A stretch of 64,000 bases of DNA from an uncultured Ruminococcus sp. (GTDB taxonomy: Bacteria; Bacillota; Clostridia; Oscillospirales; Ruminococcaceae). Within the stretch, counting starts at the first letter, position 1. Each line of letters starts with the position of its first letter. Shown in pieces: positions 30,125-39,538 of this stretch. The DNA lies in the NCBI GenBank assembly GCA_945868475.1, contig CAMBLM010000014.1, positions 1 to 64,000 on the forward strand, written 5' to 3'. Position numbers and translations under genes: made by a program. The notes under the pieces are model-generated. The model made no database searches. It had not been told where the DNA came from and worked only from the letters and a program-made list of their open reading frames with translations.

Positions 30125-30747
30125 GCGGCAACACAGGTATCTGTGTGGTAGGGCTCACGGGTCAGAGCGGAGCAGGAAAAACGACCGTCTGCGATGTTTT
30201 TTCGCAGAAGGGCTTTGAGATAATCAATGCTGATAAGATCGCAAGAGAGGTCATGCAGAAAGGCAAACCCTGTCTTAAAGAGATCGAGGAATGCTTCGGG
30301 AGCGAAGTCATCAATGAAAACGGCGAACTCGATCGAAAAGCTCTTGCGTCTATCGTTTTCACCGATAAAGAAAAGCTCAAACAGCTCAACGCCATTTCTT
30401 ATCCATACATAATCTTTGAGATATTGCAAAAAATAAAGGAATATTCACAGGAACAGAAGCAGTATGTCCTGCTTGATGCACCAACGCTTTTCGAGAGCAG
30501 AGCAGACGATTTCTGTGACCTTATCATAAGCGTTACCGCCCCTGAAATGACAAGGATAAACCGTATCGCAAAGCGCGATGGGATACCTGCGGAACGCATA
30601 AAGGAGCGTTTTTCTTCGCAGCATTCGGAACGCTTTTTCATCAACCATTCCGATTTTATCATCAAAAACAACAAATCGGTCGATGTTCTCCGTGAAAAGG
30701 CAAATGAAGTTGCGGACAAGGTTAAGGAGTATTGCAATAATGCGTAA
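30121..30747 (+). CDS. coaE: Dephospho-CoA kinase
   Basis: VVGLTGQSGAGKTTVCDVF, INADKIAREVMQKG, LDAPTLFESRADD. Confidence 0.92.
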   Translation: MSGNTGICVVGLTGQSGAGKTTVCDVFSQKGFEIINADKIAREVMQKGKPCLKEIEECFGSEVINENGELDRKALASIVFTDKEKLKQLNAISYPYIIFEILQKIKEYSQEQKQYVLLDAPTLFESRADDFCDLIISVTAPEMTRINRIAKRDGIPAERIKERFSSQHSERFFINHSDFIIKNNKSVDVLREKANEVADKVKEYCNNA

Positions 30748-31297
30748 AAAGCTTGCAGCGGTGTTTCTTGTGCTGCTTATCGCGGCAGGAGTCATTATAG
30801 GGATAAACGCCGATGCTTTATGCAGAAAATATATCTATCCGCTGGAATTTCAGCCTTATGTTGAAAAATATTCCGCCGAATACGGTGTTGATAAATACCT
30901 CGTTTATGCCGTTATCAAGACCGAAAGCGGCTTCAGACCCGAAGCGGAATCCGATGTCGGAGCAAGAGGGCTTATGCAGCTTATGGAGGACGCATTCGAC
31001 TGGGTGCAGTACCGAATGAATGACGAAAGCGGCATAACCTACGATGATATGTTCATCGCAGAGCATAATATCCGATGCGGAACGTATCTTCTCTCGCTTC
31101 TTTACAGCGAATACAACGATGAAGAAACCGCGCTTGCGGCGTATTTTTCGGGCAGGGGACAGGTCAATGCCTGGCTCGCCGACAAGGAGTACAGTTCGGA
31201 CGGGAAAACGCTTGACAAGATACCCTCGGCTTCATCAAATCACTATGTTCATAAGGTTATGACTGCCTACCGCAGTTATACTAACTTATATGAATAG
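30740..31297 (+). CDS. Lytic transglycosylase (SLT domain), N-terminal signal anchor
   Basis: VIKTESGFRPEAESDVGARGLMQLMEDAFDWVQYR. Confidence 0.92.
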   Translation: MRKKLAAVFLVLLIAAGVIIGINADALCRKYIYPLEFQPYVEKYSAEYGVDKYLVYAVIKTESGFRPEAESDVGARGLMQLMEDAFDWVQYRMNDESGITYDDMFIAEHNIRCGTYLLSLLYSEYNDEETALAAYFSGRGQVNAWLADKEYSSDGKTLDKIPSASSNHYVHKVMTAYRSYTNLYE

Positions 31298-31491
31298 GGA
31301 TTCTCTAAAAAACTCCCTTACGGCAAATTTTCTACGACTTTGAGCATCTTCCGCGTTAGCGAAACTTAAAATACATTCGGAATGTATTCCGTAGTAGTAC
31401 ACTGCGTTTCGCTGCCCTGAAGCTGTGCAAAGTCCTAACGAAAATTTGCGAATAATACGAAGCATTATTTTGTTTCGTTTTTAGAGAACCC
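31297..31491. repeat. Long-hairpin intergenic repeat, family C copy 2
   Basis: GGGATTCTCTAAAAAACTCCC...TTTTTAGAGAACCC; starts on the last base of the lytic transglycosylase TAG stop; homologous to 2769-2947. Confidence 0.85.
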
Positions 31492-31520
31492 TAAAAACTA
31501 AATTGAAAGGACGATGTAAA

Positions 31521-32924
31521 ATGTCAAAAGAAAAATCGCAGGGTCAGCTTCTTAAAGAAAAACTCTGCATTTCAAAGAAACACGCAGGTTTAAGACTCAC
31601 CTCCGATGAAATAAAGACCTGCTTTGACTTCTGTGAGGATTATAAAGCATTTCTTAACGATGCAAAGATCGAAAGAGAAGCCGTTACAAAGACTATCACC
31701 CTCGCCGAAAAGTGCGGATTCAAGGAATTCACCTACGGAATGAGCCTCAAAGCAGGTGATAAGATCTATTTCAACAACAGAGGAAAGGCTATTATCCTTG
31801 CTGTTATCGGAACAGAGCCTATCGAAAAGGGCGTTCACCTTGCAGCAGCTCATATCGATTCCCCACGTCTTGACTTGAAGCAGCTTCCTCTCTATGAGGA
31901 CAGTGAAACCGCGCTGTTCAAGACACATTACTACGGTGGGATCAAGAAGTATCAGTGGGCAGCTATCCCGCTTGCACTCCATGGCGTTATAATCAAGAAG
32001 GACGGCACTAAGGTAACAGTAAGCATCGGCGAAGATGAGTCAGACCCCGTTTTCTGCGTAACAGACCTTCTTCCGCACCTTGCAACGGATCAGATGAAGC
32101 GTACTCCGAGCGAGCTTATCAAGGGCGAGGAACTCAATATCCTCATCGGCTCAATGCCTTTCAAGGACGATGATGTCAGTGAAAAGGTAAAGCTCAATAT
32201 TATCTCTATCCTCAACGAAAAGTACGGCATCATCGAAGAAGACTTCCTTTCCGCAGAGCTTGAAGCTGTTCCTGCATTTAAGGCAAAGGACGTTGGCTTC
32301 GACAGAAGCATGGTCGGCGCTTACGGTCACGATGATAAGGTATGTGCATATACAGCTTTAAAGGCTATTCTCGACTGCACAAGCGTAAAGAAGACCTCCG
32401 TTGTCGTTCTCACCGATAAGGAAGAAACGGGCAGCGACGGCAATACAGGACTTTGCTCCGATTATCTTGAACATTTCTTCTATAACCTTGCTGACAGCTT
32501 CGGCGCAAACGGCAGAACGGTAATCGCAAATACTGAGTGCCTTTCCGCTGACGTAAATGCAGCATTCGACCCAACTTTCCCCGACGTTATGGATAAGAGA
32601 AACTGCGCATTTATGAACTATGGCGTATGCGTTACAAAGTTCACGGGTGCAAGAGGCAAGTCCGGTACATCGGACGCTTCCGCAGAATTCGTTGCAAGAG
32701 TTCGTACACTTCTTGATAAGAACGATGTTATCTGGCAGACCGGCGAGCTTGGCAAGGTTGACGGCGGCGGCGGCGGTACAGTTGCGGCTTACCTTGCAAA
32801 TATGAATATGGACGTTATCGATGTCGGCGTTCCCGTTATCTCGATGCATGCTCCGTTTGAAGTCGTTGCCAAGACCGATGTTTATATGACCTACAAGTCA
32901 TTCTACGTTTTCTTCAACGAATAA
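31521..32924 (+). CDS. M18 family aminopeptidase
   Basis: HLAAAHIDSPRLDLKQLPLYED, GAYGHDDKVCAYTAL, TDKEETGSDGNTG. Confidence 0.94.
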   Translation: MSKEKSQGQLLKEKLCISKKHAGLRLTSDEIKTCFDFCEDYKAFLNDAKIEREAVTKTITLAEKCGFKEFTYGMSLKAGDKIYFNNRGKAIILAVIGTEPIEKGVHLAAAHIDSPRLDLKQLPLYEDSETALFKTHYYGGIKKYQWAAIPLALHGVIIKKDGTKVTVSIGEDESDPVFCVTDLLPHLATDQMKRTPSELIKGEELNILIGSMPFKDDDVSEKVKLNIISILNEKYGIIEEDFLSAELEAVPAFKAKDVGFDRSMVGAYGHDDKVCAYTALKAILDCTSVKKTSVVVLTDKEETGSDGNTGLCSDYLEHFFYNLADSFGANGRTVIANTECLSADVNAAFDPTFPDVMDKRNCAFMNYGVCVTKFTGARGKSGTSDASAEFVARVRTLLDKNDVIWQTGELGKVDGGGGGTVAAYLANMNMDVIDVGVPVISMHAPFEVVAKTDVYMTYKSFYVFFNE

Positions 32925-32941
32925 TTTTTAAAATAATTTTT

Positions 32942-32985
32942 ACGGTACGATCTGCTGTTTTTGCAGGTCGTACCGTTTATTTTTG
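32942..32985 (+). terminator. Intrinsic terminator
   Basis: ACGGTACGATCTGCtgtttttGCAGGTCGTACCGTttaTTTTT. Confidence 0.9.
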
Positions 32986-33086
32986 CTTTTTGTGGGGACT
33001 TTTATGTGTTATTTTGTAAATTAACGAAATATCTCTTGACTTTTTCTGCAAATAAGAATAAAGTTAATATTGTATGCTTTATTTTA

Positions 33087-33202
33087 TACTAATTTTTAAG
33101 CTGAAAGTGTACAAAAATCAAGCAAAAGCTCGTAGCTGTTGAAAACAGGTTTATATGGCTTTTGCACCGATTTTTTGTCTACACTTTGATTATAAATTAG
33201 TA
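33087..33202. mobile_element. Miniature inverted-repeat element, subfamily A (copy A2)
   Basis: TACTAATTTTTAA...TATAAATTAGTA ends; flanked by TTA (33084-33086) and TTA (33203-33205); core AAAAATC-AA-GCAAAAGC...GCTTTTGC-ACC-GATTTTTTG. Confidence 0.9.
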
Positions 33203-33287
33203 TTAGTACATAATACTTTTGTATAAATTGATTAGGTATGAAATAATTTGGTGTGCGATACTTTGGAATTTGGGGAGGATAATATAA

Positions 33288-34367
33288 ATGAGCGAAAATA
33301 TTATAACGCTGAAAGATATAGTTGTCGAGTTTGACGGCGAAAGAATACTTGATAAAATAAACCTTGAAATAAAGGATAAGGAATTTGTAACGTTCTTAGG
33401 ACCGTCAGGCTGCGGCAAAACAACAACTCTCCGTATCATCGGCGGTTTTCTTGAACCCGACAGCGGCGATGTTATGTTCGATGGTCAGCGCATCAACGGC
33501 GTTCCGCCCTATAAACGCAATATCAATACGGTTTTCCAGCGTTATGCACTTTTTCCTCACCTGAATGTTTATGATAATATCGCATTTGGTCTGCGGATCA
33601 AAAAAATGCCCGAAAAGGCAATATCAAAAAGAGTTGCCGAGATGCTCAAACTTGTAAATCTTGTTGGCTATGAAAAGAGAAGCATCACCCGTCTTTCGGG
33701 CGGTCAGCAGCAGCGTGTCGCTATCGCAAGAGCGCTTGTAAATCACCCGAAGGTGCTTCTCCTTGATGAACCACTCGGCGCACTCGACCTCAAACTCCGT
33801 AAGGAAATGCAGATCGAACTGAAGCGTATCCAGGAACAGCTTGAAATTACCTTTATCTATGTTACCCACGATCAGGAAGAAGCTCTCACAATGAGTGATA
33901 CCGTTGTCGTTATGAACGGCGGCAAAATTCAGCAGATAGGCTCTCCCGTAGATATCTACAACGAACCGACGAACGCATTCGTAGCCGACTTTATCGGCGA
34001 AAGCAATATACTTCGCGGACTTATGATAAGGGACAGGCTCGTTGAGATAGCAGGCAATGAATTTGAATGTGTTGACAGCGGCTTCGGCGAAAATACTCCC
34101 GTCGATATCGTTATCCGTCCCGAGGATATAACCCTCGTTCCGCCAAGCGAATCAAAGCTCAACGGAATCGTCGAATCCGTCATTTTCAAGGGCGTTCATT
34201 ACGAAATGCTGATCGAGGGCTATGACTTCCAATGGATAGTTCATTCAACTAAAGCAGCCGAAAAGGGTGCTTCTGTCGGAATTTCCTTTACTCCCGATGA
34301 TATACACATTATGCACCGTATGAAAGACGATGATGTAAAGGAGGAAATCGCTGAAAATGAAGAATAA
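33288..34367 (+). CDS. potA: Spermidine/putrescine ABC transporter ATP-binding protein
   Basis: [33 protein letters not shown]-terminal TOBE domain. Confidence 0.95.
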   Translation: MSENIITLKDIVVEFDGERILDKINLEIKDKEFVTFLGPSGCGKTTTLRIIGGFLEPDSGDVMFDGQRINGVPPYKRNINTVFQRYALFPHLNVYDNIAFGLRIKKMPEKAISKRVAEMLKLVNLVGYEKRSITRLSGGQQQRVAIARALVNHPKVLLLDEPLGALDLKLRKEMQIELKRIQEQLEITFIYVTHDQEEALTMSDTVVVMNGGKIQQIGSPVDIYNEPTNAFVADFIGESNILRGLMIRDRLVEIAGNEFECVDSGFGENTPVDIVIRPEDITLVPPSESKLNGIVESVIFKGVHYEMLIEGYDFQWIVHSTKAAEKGASVGISFTPDDIHIMHRMKDDDVKEEIAENEE

Positions 34368-35169
34368 ACTTCCTGCTGCTCCTTACCTTGTGTGGATGAT
34401 AGTTTTCATACTTGTTCCGCTCATAATGGTCGCATACTTTGCGTTTACCGATAAGGACGCTCATTTTACCCTTGATTATGTTTCAAATGTCGCACAATAT
34501 ACACCGATTTTCGTCCGTTCGATATGGCTCGCTCTCATTTCGACCGTGATTTGTTTGTTTATCGCATATCCGCTCGCATATATCCTCATCGGAATGAATA
34601 CGAATATCCAAAGTACGATGCTTATGATAGTTATGCTCCCGATGTGGATGAACTTCCTGCTGCGAACATACGCTTGGATGGCTCTGCTCGGAAATAACGG
34701 ACTTATCAATGCCTTGCTCGGATTGGTCGGACTCGGACCTTTTAAAATGCTGAATACAGAGGGTGCAGTCGTCCTCGGAATGGTCTATAACTATCTTCCG
34801 TTTATGATCTTGCCTATCTATTCGGTAATGGTGAAGATAGATAAAAGCGTCCTTGAAGCAGCCGCAGACCTCGGCTGCAATCCTGCAAAAACCATGCTTA
34901 AAGTTGTATTTCCGTTGAGTCTTCCCGGTGTATTTTCGGGAATAACAATGGTTTTCGTTCCTGCAATAAGCACATTCATCATTTCAAGAATGTTGGGCGG
35001 CGGCGGAAATCTCCTTATCGGCGACCTTATCGAAATGCAGTTCCTCGGAAATTCCTATAACATCAACCTCGGTGCAGCTATATCGCTCGTGCTTATGGTC
35101 ATTGTCCTGCTCATAATGACGATACTGAACCAGTTCGGCGCAGACGATGACGGCGTAATGGTAATATAA
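34357..35169 (+). CDS. potB: Spermidine/putrescine ABC transporter permease
   Basis: [28 protein letters not shown] motif; operon position. Confidence 0.94.
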   Translation: MKNKLPAAPYLVWMIVFILVPLIMVAYFAFTDKDAHFTLDYVSNVAQYTPIFVRSIWLALISTVICLFIAYPLAYILIGMNTNIQSTMLMIVMLPMWMNFLLRTYAWMALLGNNGLINALLGLVGLGPFKMLNTEGAVVLGMVYNYLPFMILPIYSVMVKIDKSVLEAAADLGCNPAKTMLKVVFPLSLPGVFSGITMVFVPAISTFIISRMLGGGGNLLIGDLIEMQFLGNSYNINLGAAISLVLMVIVLLIMTILNQFGADDDGVMVI

Positions 35170-35182
35170 AGGGGGAGAGAAT

Positions 35183-35983
35183 ATGAAAAAATTAGCTAAA
35201 GTATATCTCGCCCTCGTGATGATGTTTCTCTATGTTCCGATATTCGTTCTTATCGTTTTTTCATTCAATACAACGAAAAGCCGCTCAGTAATGTCGGGCT
35301 TTACATTCGATTGGTATATAAAGCTCTTCAAAAACGAGATAATAATGTCGTCGCTGATGAACACTATCATCATCGCAGTTCTCGCATCGATAGTTTCGAC
35401 TATCCTCGGAACGGCCGCTGCTGTCGGAATAAAAAATATGAAGAAAGTTCCGAAAGCTATCGTGCTGAATATCACAAATTTTCCAATTATCAACCCCGAG
35501 ATCGTTACAGGTGTTTCGCTCATGCTGCTTTTCGTGTTTTTCGCAGCAAGAATGAACTTTGAGTTCGGCTTTGTAACGCTTCTCATAGCGCATATAACAT
35601 TCGATGTGCCGTATGTCATATTGAATGTAATGCCGAAGCTCAATCAGATGGATCCGTTCGTGTATGAGGCTGCGCAAGATCTCGGCTGTAATCCGCTCCA
35701 GGCATTTTTCAAGGTAGTTCTGCCCGAAATTATGCCGGGTGTAGTATCGGGCTTCCTGATCTCGTTTACATTCTCGCTCGATGATTTTATTATCAGCTAC
35801 TTCACCTGCGGCTCAAGCATGCAGACGCTTCCCGTTACGATATATTCAATGACAAGAAGAAAGGTCAGCCCCGAGATAAATGCTTTATCAACGATCATCT
35901 TCCTCACCGTGGTCGTTATCCTTGTTATAAAGAATATCGTTGAGATAAAGAGCAATGCGAAGGAAAAGGGGGAAAGACGCTGA
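35183..35983 (+). CDS. potC: Spermidine/putrescine ABC transporter permease
   Basis: YEAAQDLGCNPLQAFFKVVLPEIMPGVVSG EAA motif; operon position. Confidence 0.94.
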   Translation: MKKLAKVYLALVMMFLYVPIFVLIVFSFNTTKSRSVMSGFTFDWYIKLFKNEIIMSSLMNTIIIAVLASIVSTILGTAAAVGIKNMKKVPKAIVLNITNFPIINPEIVTGVSLMLLFVFFAARMNFEFGFVTLLIAHITFDVPYVILNVMPKLNQMDPFVYEAAQDLGCNPLQAFFKVVLPEIMPGVVSGFLISFTFSLDDFIISYFTCGSSMQTLPVTIYSMTRRKVSPEINALSTIIFLTVVVILVIKNIVEIKSNAKEKGERR

Positions 35984-37266
35984 TGAAAAAAATCTTTTCA
36001 AATAAGTTTTTCTCACTTACCATCGCAGCAGCATTGTGCCTTTCTCTCTCTGCCTGTGCAGACCATATCGAGGAAGAAGCCGACAGCGAAGAAGAGGAGT
36101 CCGAAGTCCAGACGCTCACTATCGAGAACGACGAGTATTATTCACGATTCCGCAATAAGGGCATTACAATAAATGTCTATAACTGGGGCGAATATATCTC
36201 CGACGGTTCGGAGGAAAACACTCTCAACGTTAATGCCGAATTCACAGATCTTACCGGTATAAAGGTGAACTACACCAACTATGCCACGAATGAGGAGCTT
36301 TACGCAAAGCTGAAAGGCGGCGGAGCAAGCTACGATGTCATCATTCCCTCCGATTATATGATCTCGAGAATGATACACGAAAATATGCTTCAAAAGCTTG
36401 ACTTCGACAATATCCCGAATTTCAAGTATATAACAGATACTTTCGTGAACCCCGAATATGACCCTCAAAATGAGTATTCCGTACCTTACACCTGGGGAAC
36501 AGTCGGTATCATCTACGATACAACGATGATAGATATTCCGCCCGAGGAGATAGATTGGGACATACTTTGGAACGAGGATTATTCCGACAGAATATTGATG
36601 TTCGATAATCCCCGTGATGCTTTTGCAATAGCGGAAATAAGGCTCGGCTATTCGCTCAATACCGAAGATGCAAAGGAACTGGAAAATTGTGCAGACCTGT
36701 TAAAAGAGCAGAAAACCATTATCCAAGCATATGTAATGGACGAAGTTTTCGATAAAATGGGCGCAGGCGAAGCACTTGTTGCACCATATTATGCAGGCGA
36801 TGCCGTTACGCTTATGGACGAGTATGAAGACCTCGGATTCGTAACACCGAAAAGCGGAACGAACCTTTTTGTCGATGCGCTGTGTATTCCTGCAGGCGCA
36901 AAGCAGAAAGAAGCCGCTGAAATGTATATCAACTTTATGTGCGAACCCGATATCGCCTATGCTACAACAAGCTATATCGGCTATTCCACACCAAACAGCG
37001 CCGCTTTTGATATGCTTGACGAAGAAACGCAGAATGACAAGGTTTCCTATCCCGATAACGAATACCTTAACAACAATACAACTATCTTCCGCAACCTTTC
37101 CGATGAAGCAAATCAGAAGATGCAGGACCTCTGGACGGATATCAAGTCCACGCAGGATGAGTCGCAGAACAAGTGGATAGTTCCGCTGTTCCTTGTTGCC
37201 TGTGTAACGCTTTCAATAGTTATCATAATCAGGCGGCATATCATAAGAAAGAAGGACGTTTTCTGA
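35983..37266 (+). CDS. potD: PotD-like polyamine-binding lipoprotein with additional C-terminal TM helix
   Basis: Lipobox CLSLSACAD; INVYNWGEYISDGSEENTL; C-terminal IVPLFLVACVTLSIVIIIRRHIIRKKDVF. Confidence 0.93.
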   Translation: MKKIFSNKFFSLTIAAALCLSLSACADHIEEEADSEEEESEVQTLTIENDEYYSRFRNKGITINVYNWGEYISDGSEENTLNVNAEFTDLTGIKVNYTNYATNEELYAKLKGGGASYDVIIPSDYMISRMIHENMLQKLDFDNIPNFKYITDTFVNPEYDPQNEYSVPYTWGTVGIIYDTTMIDIPPEEIDWDILWNEDYSDRILMFDNPRDAFAIAEIRLGYSLNTEDAKELENCADLLKEQKTIIQAYVMDEVFDKMGAGEALVAPYYAGDAVTLMDEYEDLGFVTPKSGTNLFVDALCIPAGAKQKEAAEMYINFMCEPDIAYATTSYIGYSTPNSAAFDMLDEETQNDKVSYPDNEYLNNNTTIFRNLSDEANQKMQDLWTDIKSTQDESQNKWIVPLFLVACVTLSIVIIIRRHIIRKKDVF

Positions 37267-37727
37267 TGGATATTAGGATCGCAACAACGGACGATATCGG
37301 CCTTTTGATAAAGTTTCGCTTCGCCTATATAAATGACGATATGGGACCGCTTTCAAAAGAGCAGACGGACGAGCTCAATCAGCAGCTCCCCGATTATTTC
37401 AGCCGTCATATCGGCAAAGATTTTACTGCCTATATCGCAGAGGAAAACGGCGTTCCTGCCGCAGTGATATTTTTTATAACCGTCGAAAGACCTGCAAATA
37501 CTCACTTTATCAACGGAAAAACTGCACTCCTTATGAATGTTTATACAATGGAGCAGTTCCGCAGGAAGGGTGCCGCTTCGGCTATTCTGCGCAGGATAAT
37601 CTTCGATGCAAGGGAGCAGGGCATAACCTGTATCGACCTTTCCGCAACAAAAATGGGAAAACCTCTTTATCTCAAAAACGGCTTCGTTGAAAGAGGAAAT
37701 ACCGAAATGCGACTTGAACTCAAATAA
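37266..37727 (+). CDS. GNAT family N-acetyltransferase
   Basis: MDIRIATTDDIGLLIKFRFAYINDD...NVYTMEQFRRKGAASAILRRIIFDAREQG; TGATG overlap with potD. Confidence 0.88.
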   Translation: MDIRIATTDDIGLLIKFRFAYINDDMGPLSKEQTDELNQQLPDYFSRHIGKDFTAYIAEENGVPAAVIFFITVERPANTHFINGKTALLMNVYTMEQFRRKGAASAILRRIIFDAREQGITCIDLSATKMGKPLYLKNGFVERGNTEMRLELK

Positions 37728-37771
37728 AAAACGGCTGGCAAAGCAAATACCGCTTTGTCAGCCAATTTTTA

Positions 37772-37966
37772 TACTAAACACCATTTGGAAAAAATCAAGC
37801 CGACAATTTTGGATATATGTTATTTCGGCGCAGTTTTTTTCTGTATTTTATACTAATTTTTAAACTGAAAGTGTACAAAAAATCAAGAAAAAGCTCGCAT
37901 ATATGGCTTTTGCGCCGATTTTTTGTTTACACTTTGATTAAAAATTAGTATTATTGGTGTTTAGTA
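37772..37966. mobile_element. Miniature inverted-repeat element, subfamily B (copy B2), interrupted by a subfamily A element
   Basis: TACTAAACACC...GGTGTTTAGTA; flanked by TTA (37769-37771) and TTA (37967-37969, the sigG stop codon on the minus strand). Confidence 0.9.
37851..37950. mobile_element. Miniature inverted-repeat element, subfamily A (copy A3), nested in B2
   Basis: TACTAATTTTTAAAC...GATTAAAAATTAGTA; flanked by TTA (37848-37850) and TTA (37951-37953); empty site visible in B1. Confidence 0.93.
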
Positions 37967-38737
37967 TTATAGTTTTCCCTTTATCTTGTCAAGCGAGTAT
38001 TTTTCCAACCGCGAAACCTGCGCCTGCGAAATTCCTATCTCGTTTGCGACTTCAACCTGCGTTTTTCCGAGTGCAAACCGAAGATAAAGTATGTTTTTTT
38101 CACGATTTTCGAGCGAAGAGATCGCTTCTTTCAGCGAAATCTCATCTATCCAGCTTGAATCGTCACTTTTGTCGCCGATCTGATCGAGAACATAGAGCGT
38201 GTCCCCCGAATCGGAAAAAACAGGCTCATAAAGCGACACGGGATCGGCTACACTTTCAAGTGCAGTTACTATCTCGCTTTCTTTTACTCCCGTGATCTTC
38301 GCAAGCTCTGCCATAGTCGGCTCTTTTTTTTGCTCAATTATATATTGCTCCTTTGCCTGCATTGCTTTATACGCAATGTCACGGAGTGAACGGCTGACCC
38401 GTATAGGACCGTTGTCGCGGATATAACGCCTGACCTCGCCGGAGATCATAGGGACTGCATAGGTGCTGAAACGAACATCAAGGTCGGTGTTGAAATTGTC
38501 AATGGCTTTCATAAGCCCGATGCAGCCTACCTGAAAAAGATCATCGGGGTTCTCGTTTCTTCCCGAAAATTTTTGTATAACACTCAGCACAAGACGAAGA
38601 TTTCCGCCGATAAGTTCTTTTCGTGCCGACTTATCTCCGGCTTTATATCTTTTCAGAAGCTCCATTTTCTCCGATTCTTTGAGAACTTTCAGCTTCGATG
38701 TGTCAACGCCGCAAATTTCAACTTTATTGTAATACAT
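37967..38737 (-). CDS. sigG: RNA polymerase sporulation sigma factor SigG
   Basis: MYYNKVEICGVDTSKLKVLKESEKMELL...; third gene of spoIIGA-sigE-sigG cluster. Confidence 0.93.
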   Translation of the reverse strand: MYYNKVEICGVDTSKLKVLKESEKMELLKRYKAGDKSARKELIGGNLRLVLSVIQKFSGRNENPDDLFQVGCIGLMKAIDNFNTDLDVRFSTYAVPMISGEVRRYIRDNGPIRVSRSLRDIAYKAMQAKEQYIIEQKKEPTMAELAKITGVKESEIVTALESVADPVSLYEPVFSDSGDTLYVLDQIGDKSDDSSWIDEISLKEAISSLENREKNILYLRFALGKTQVEVANEIGISQAQVSRLEKYSLDKIKGKL

Positions 38738-38741
38738 AAAA

Positions 38742-38789
38742 TTTACTCCCGACAATAATTTTTCTAAAAGCATTATTGCCGAGAGTAAA
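38742..38789 (-). promoter_or_regulatory. Hairpin burying the sigG Shine-Dalgarno sequence
   Basis: Minus strand TTTACTCTCGGCAATAAT-12 nt-ATTATTGTCGGGAGTAAA, 18-bp stem with two G-U pairs; GGGAG lies 8 nt before the sigG ATG. Confidence 0.85.
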
Positions 38790-38816
38790 TTTTCTTATAC
38801 AAACAATTTTTGGCAG

Positions 38817-39524
38817 TTAGTAAATCAAGCTTTCAAGCTCTTTTTTCAGCTTTTTGATTATCCGCTTTTCCAGTCGGGAAATATATGACTGCGAAATGCC
38901 GATAAGATCAGCAACCTCTTTTTGAGTCATTTCGCGCCCTGTATTAATGCCGAAGCGCATTTTCATTATCTCACGCTCACGTTCCGGCAAACGTTCCAGA
39001 GCTTCAAGCAGAACGCTCTTTTCGGCTTCGTTTTCAATGCCGCCGTTAACAACGTCCTCGTCCGTTCCGAGTATGTCCGACAAAAGCAGCTCGTTTCCGT
39101 CCCAGTCAATGTTGAGCGGTTCATCGAAAGAAAGTTCATTTTTATATTGCGATGACTTTCGCAGGAACATAAGTATCTCATTTTCAATGCATCGCGAAGC
39201 ATAAGTTGCAAGCTTTATATTTTTGCTCGGACAGAATGTGTTTACCGCCTTTATCAAGCCGATAGTTCCTATCGAAACGAGATCTTCAATGCCGATGCCC
39301 GTTGATTCAAACTTTTTGGCAATGTAAACAACAAGCCGCAGATTGTGAGTTATAAGAAGCTGCCGAGCCTCGGCTTCGTTCGTTTCAAGCATCGCGAACG
39401 CCTTTTCCTCCTGCTCACGCGTAAGCGGAGGCGGAAGCGTTTCCGAACCGTTTATGTAGAAAACGTCACATTTTTTTCGTCTGAATAATGCCTTGATTTT
39501 TTCAAGCAGTGCTTTTAATATCAT
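38817..39524 (-). CDS. sigE: RNA polymerase sporulation sigma factor SigE (pro-sigma-E)
   Basis: Pro-sequence [39 protein letters not shown] then sigma70 regions. Confidence 0.95.
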   Translation of the reverse strand: MILKALLEKIKALFRRKKCDVFYINGSETLPPPLTREQEEKAFAMLETNEAEARQLLITHNLRLVVYIAKKFESTGIGIEDLVSIGTIGLIKAVNTFCPSKNIKLATYASRCIENEILMFLRKSSQYKNELSFDEPLNIDWDGNELLLSDILGTDEDVVNGGIENEAEKSVLLEALERLPEREREIMKMRFGINTGREMTQKEVADLIGISQSYISRLEKRIIKKLKKELESLIY

Positions 39525-39538
39525 TTTTATCTGTCCTT

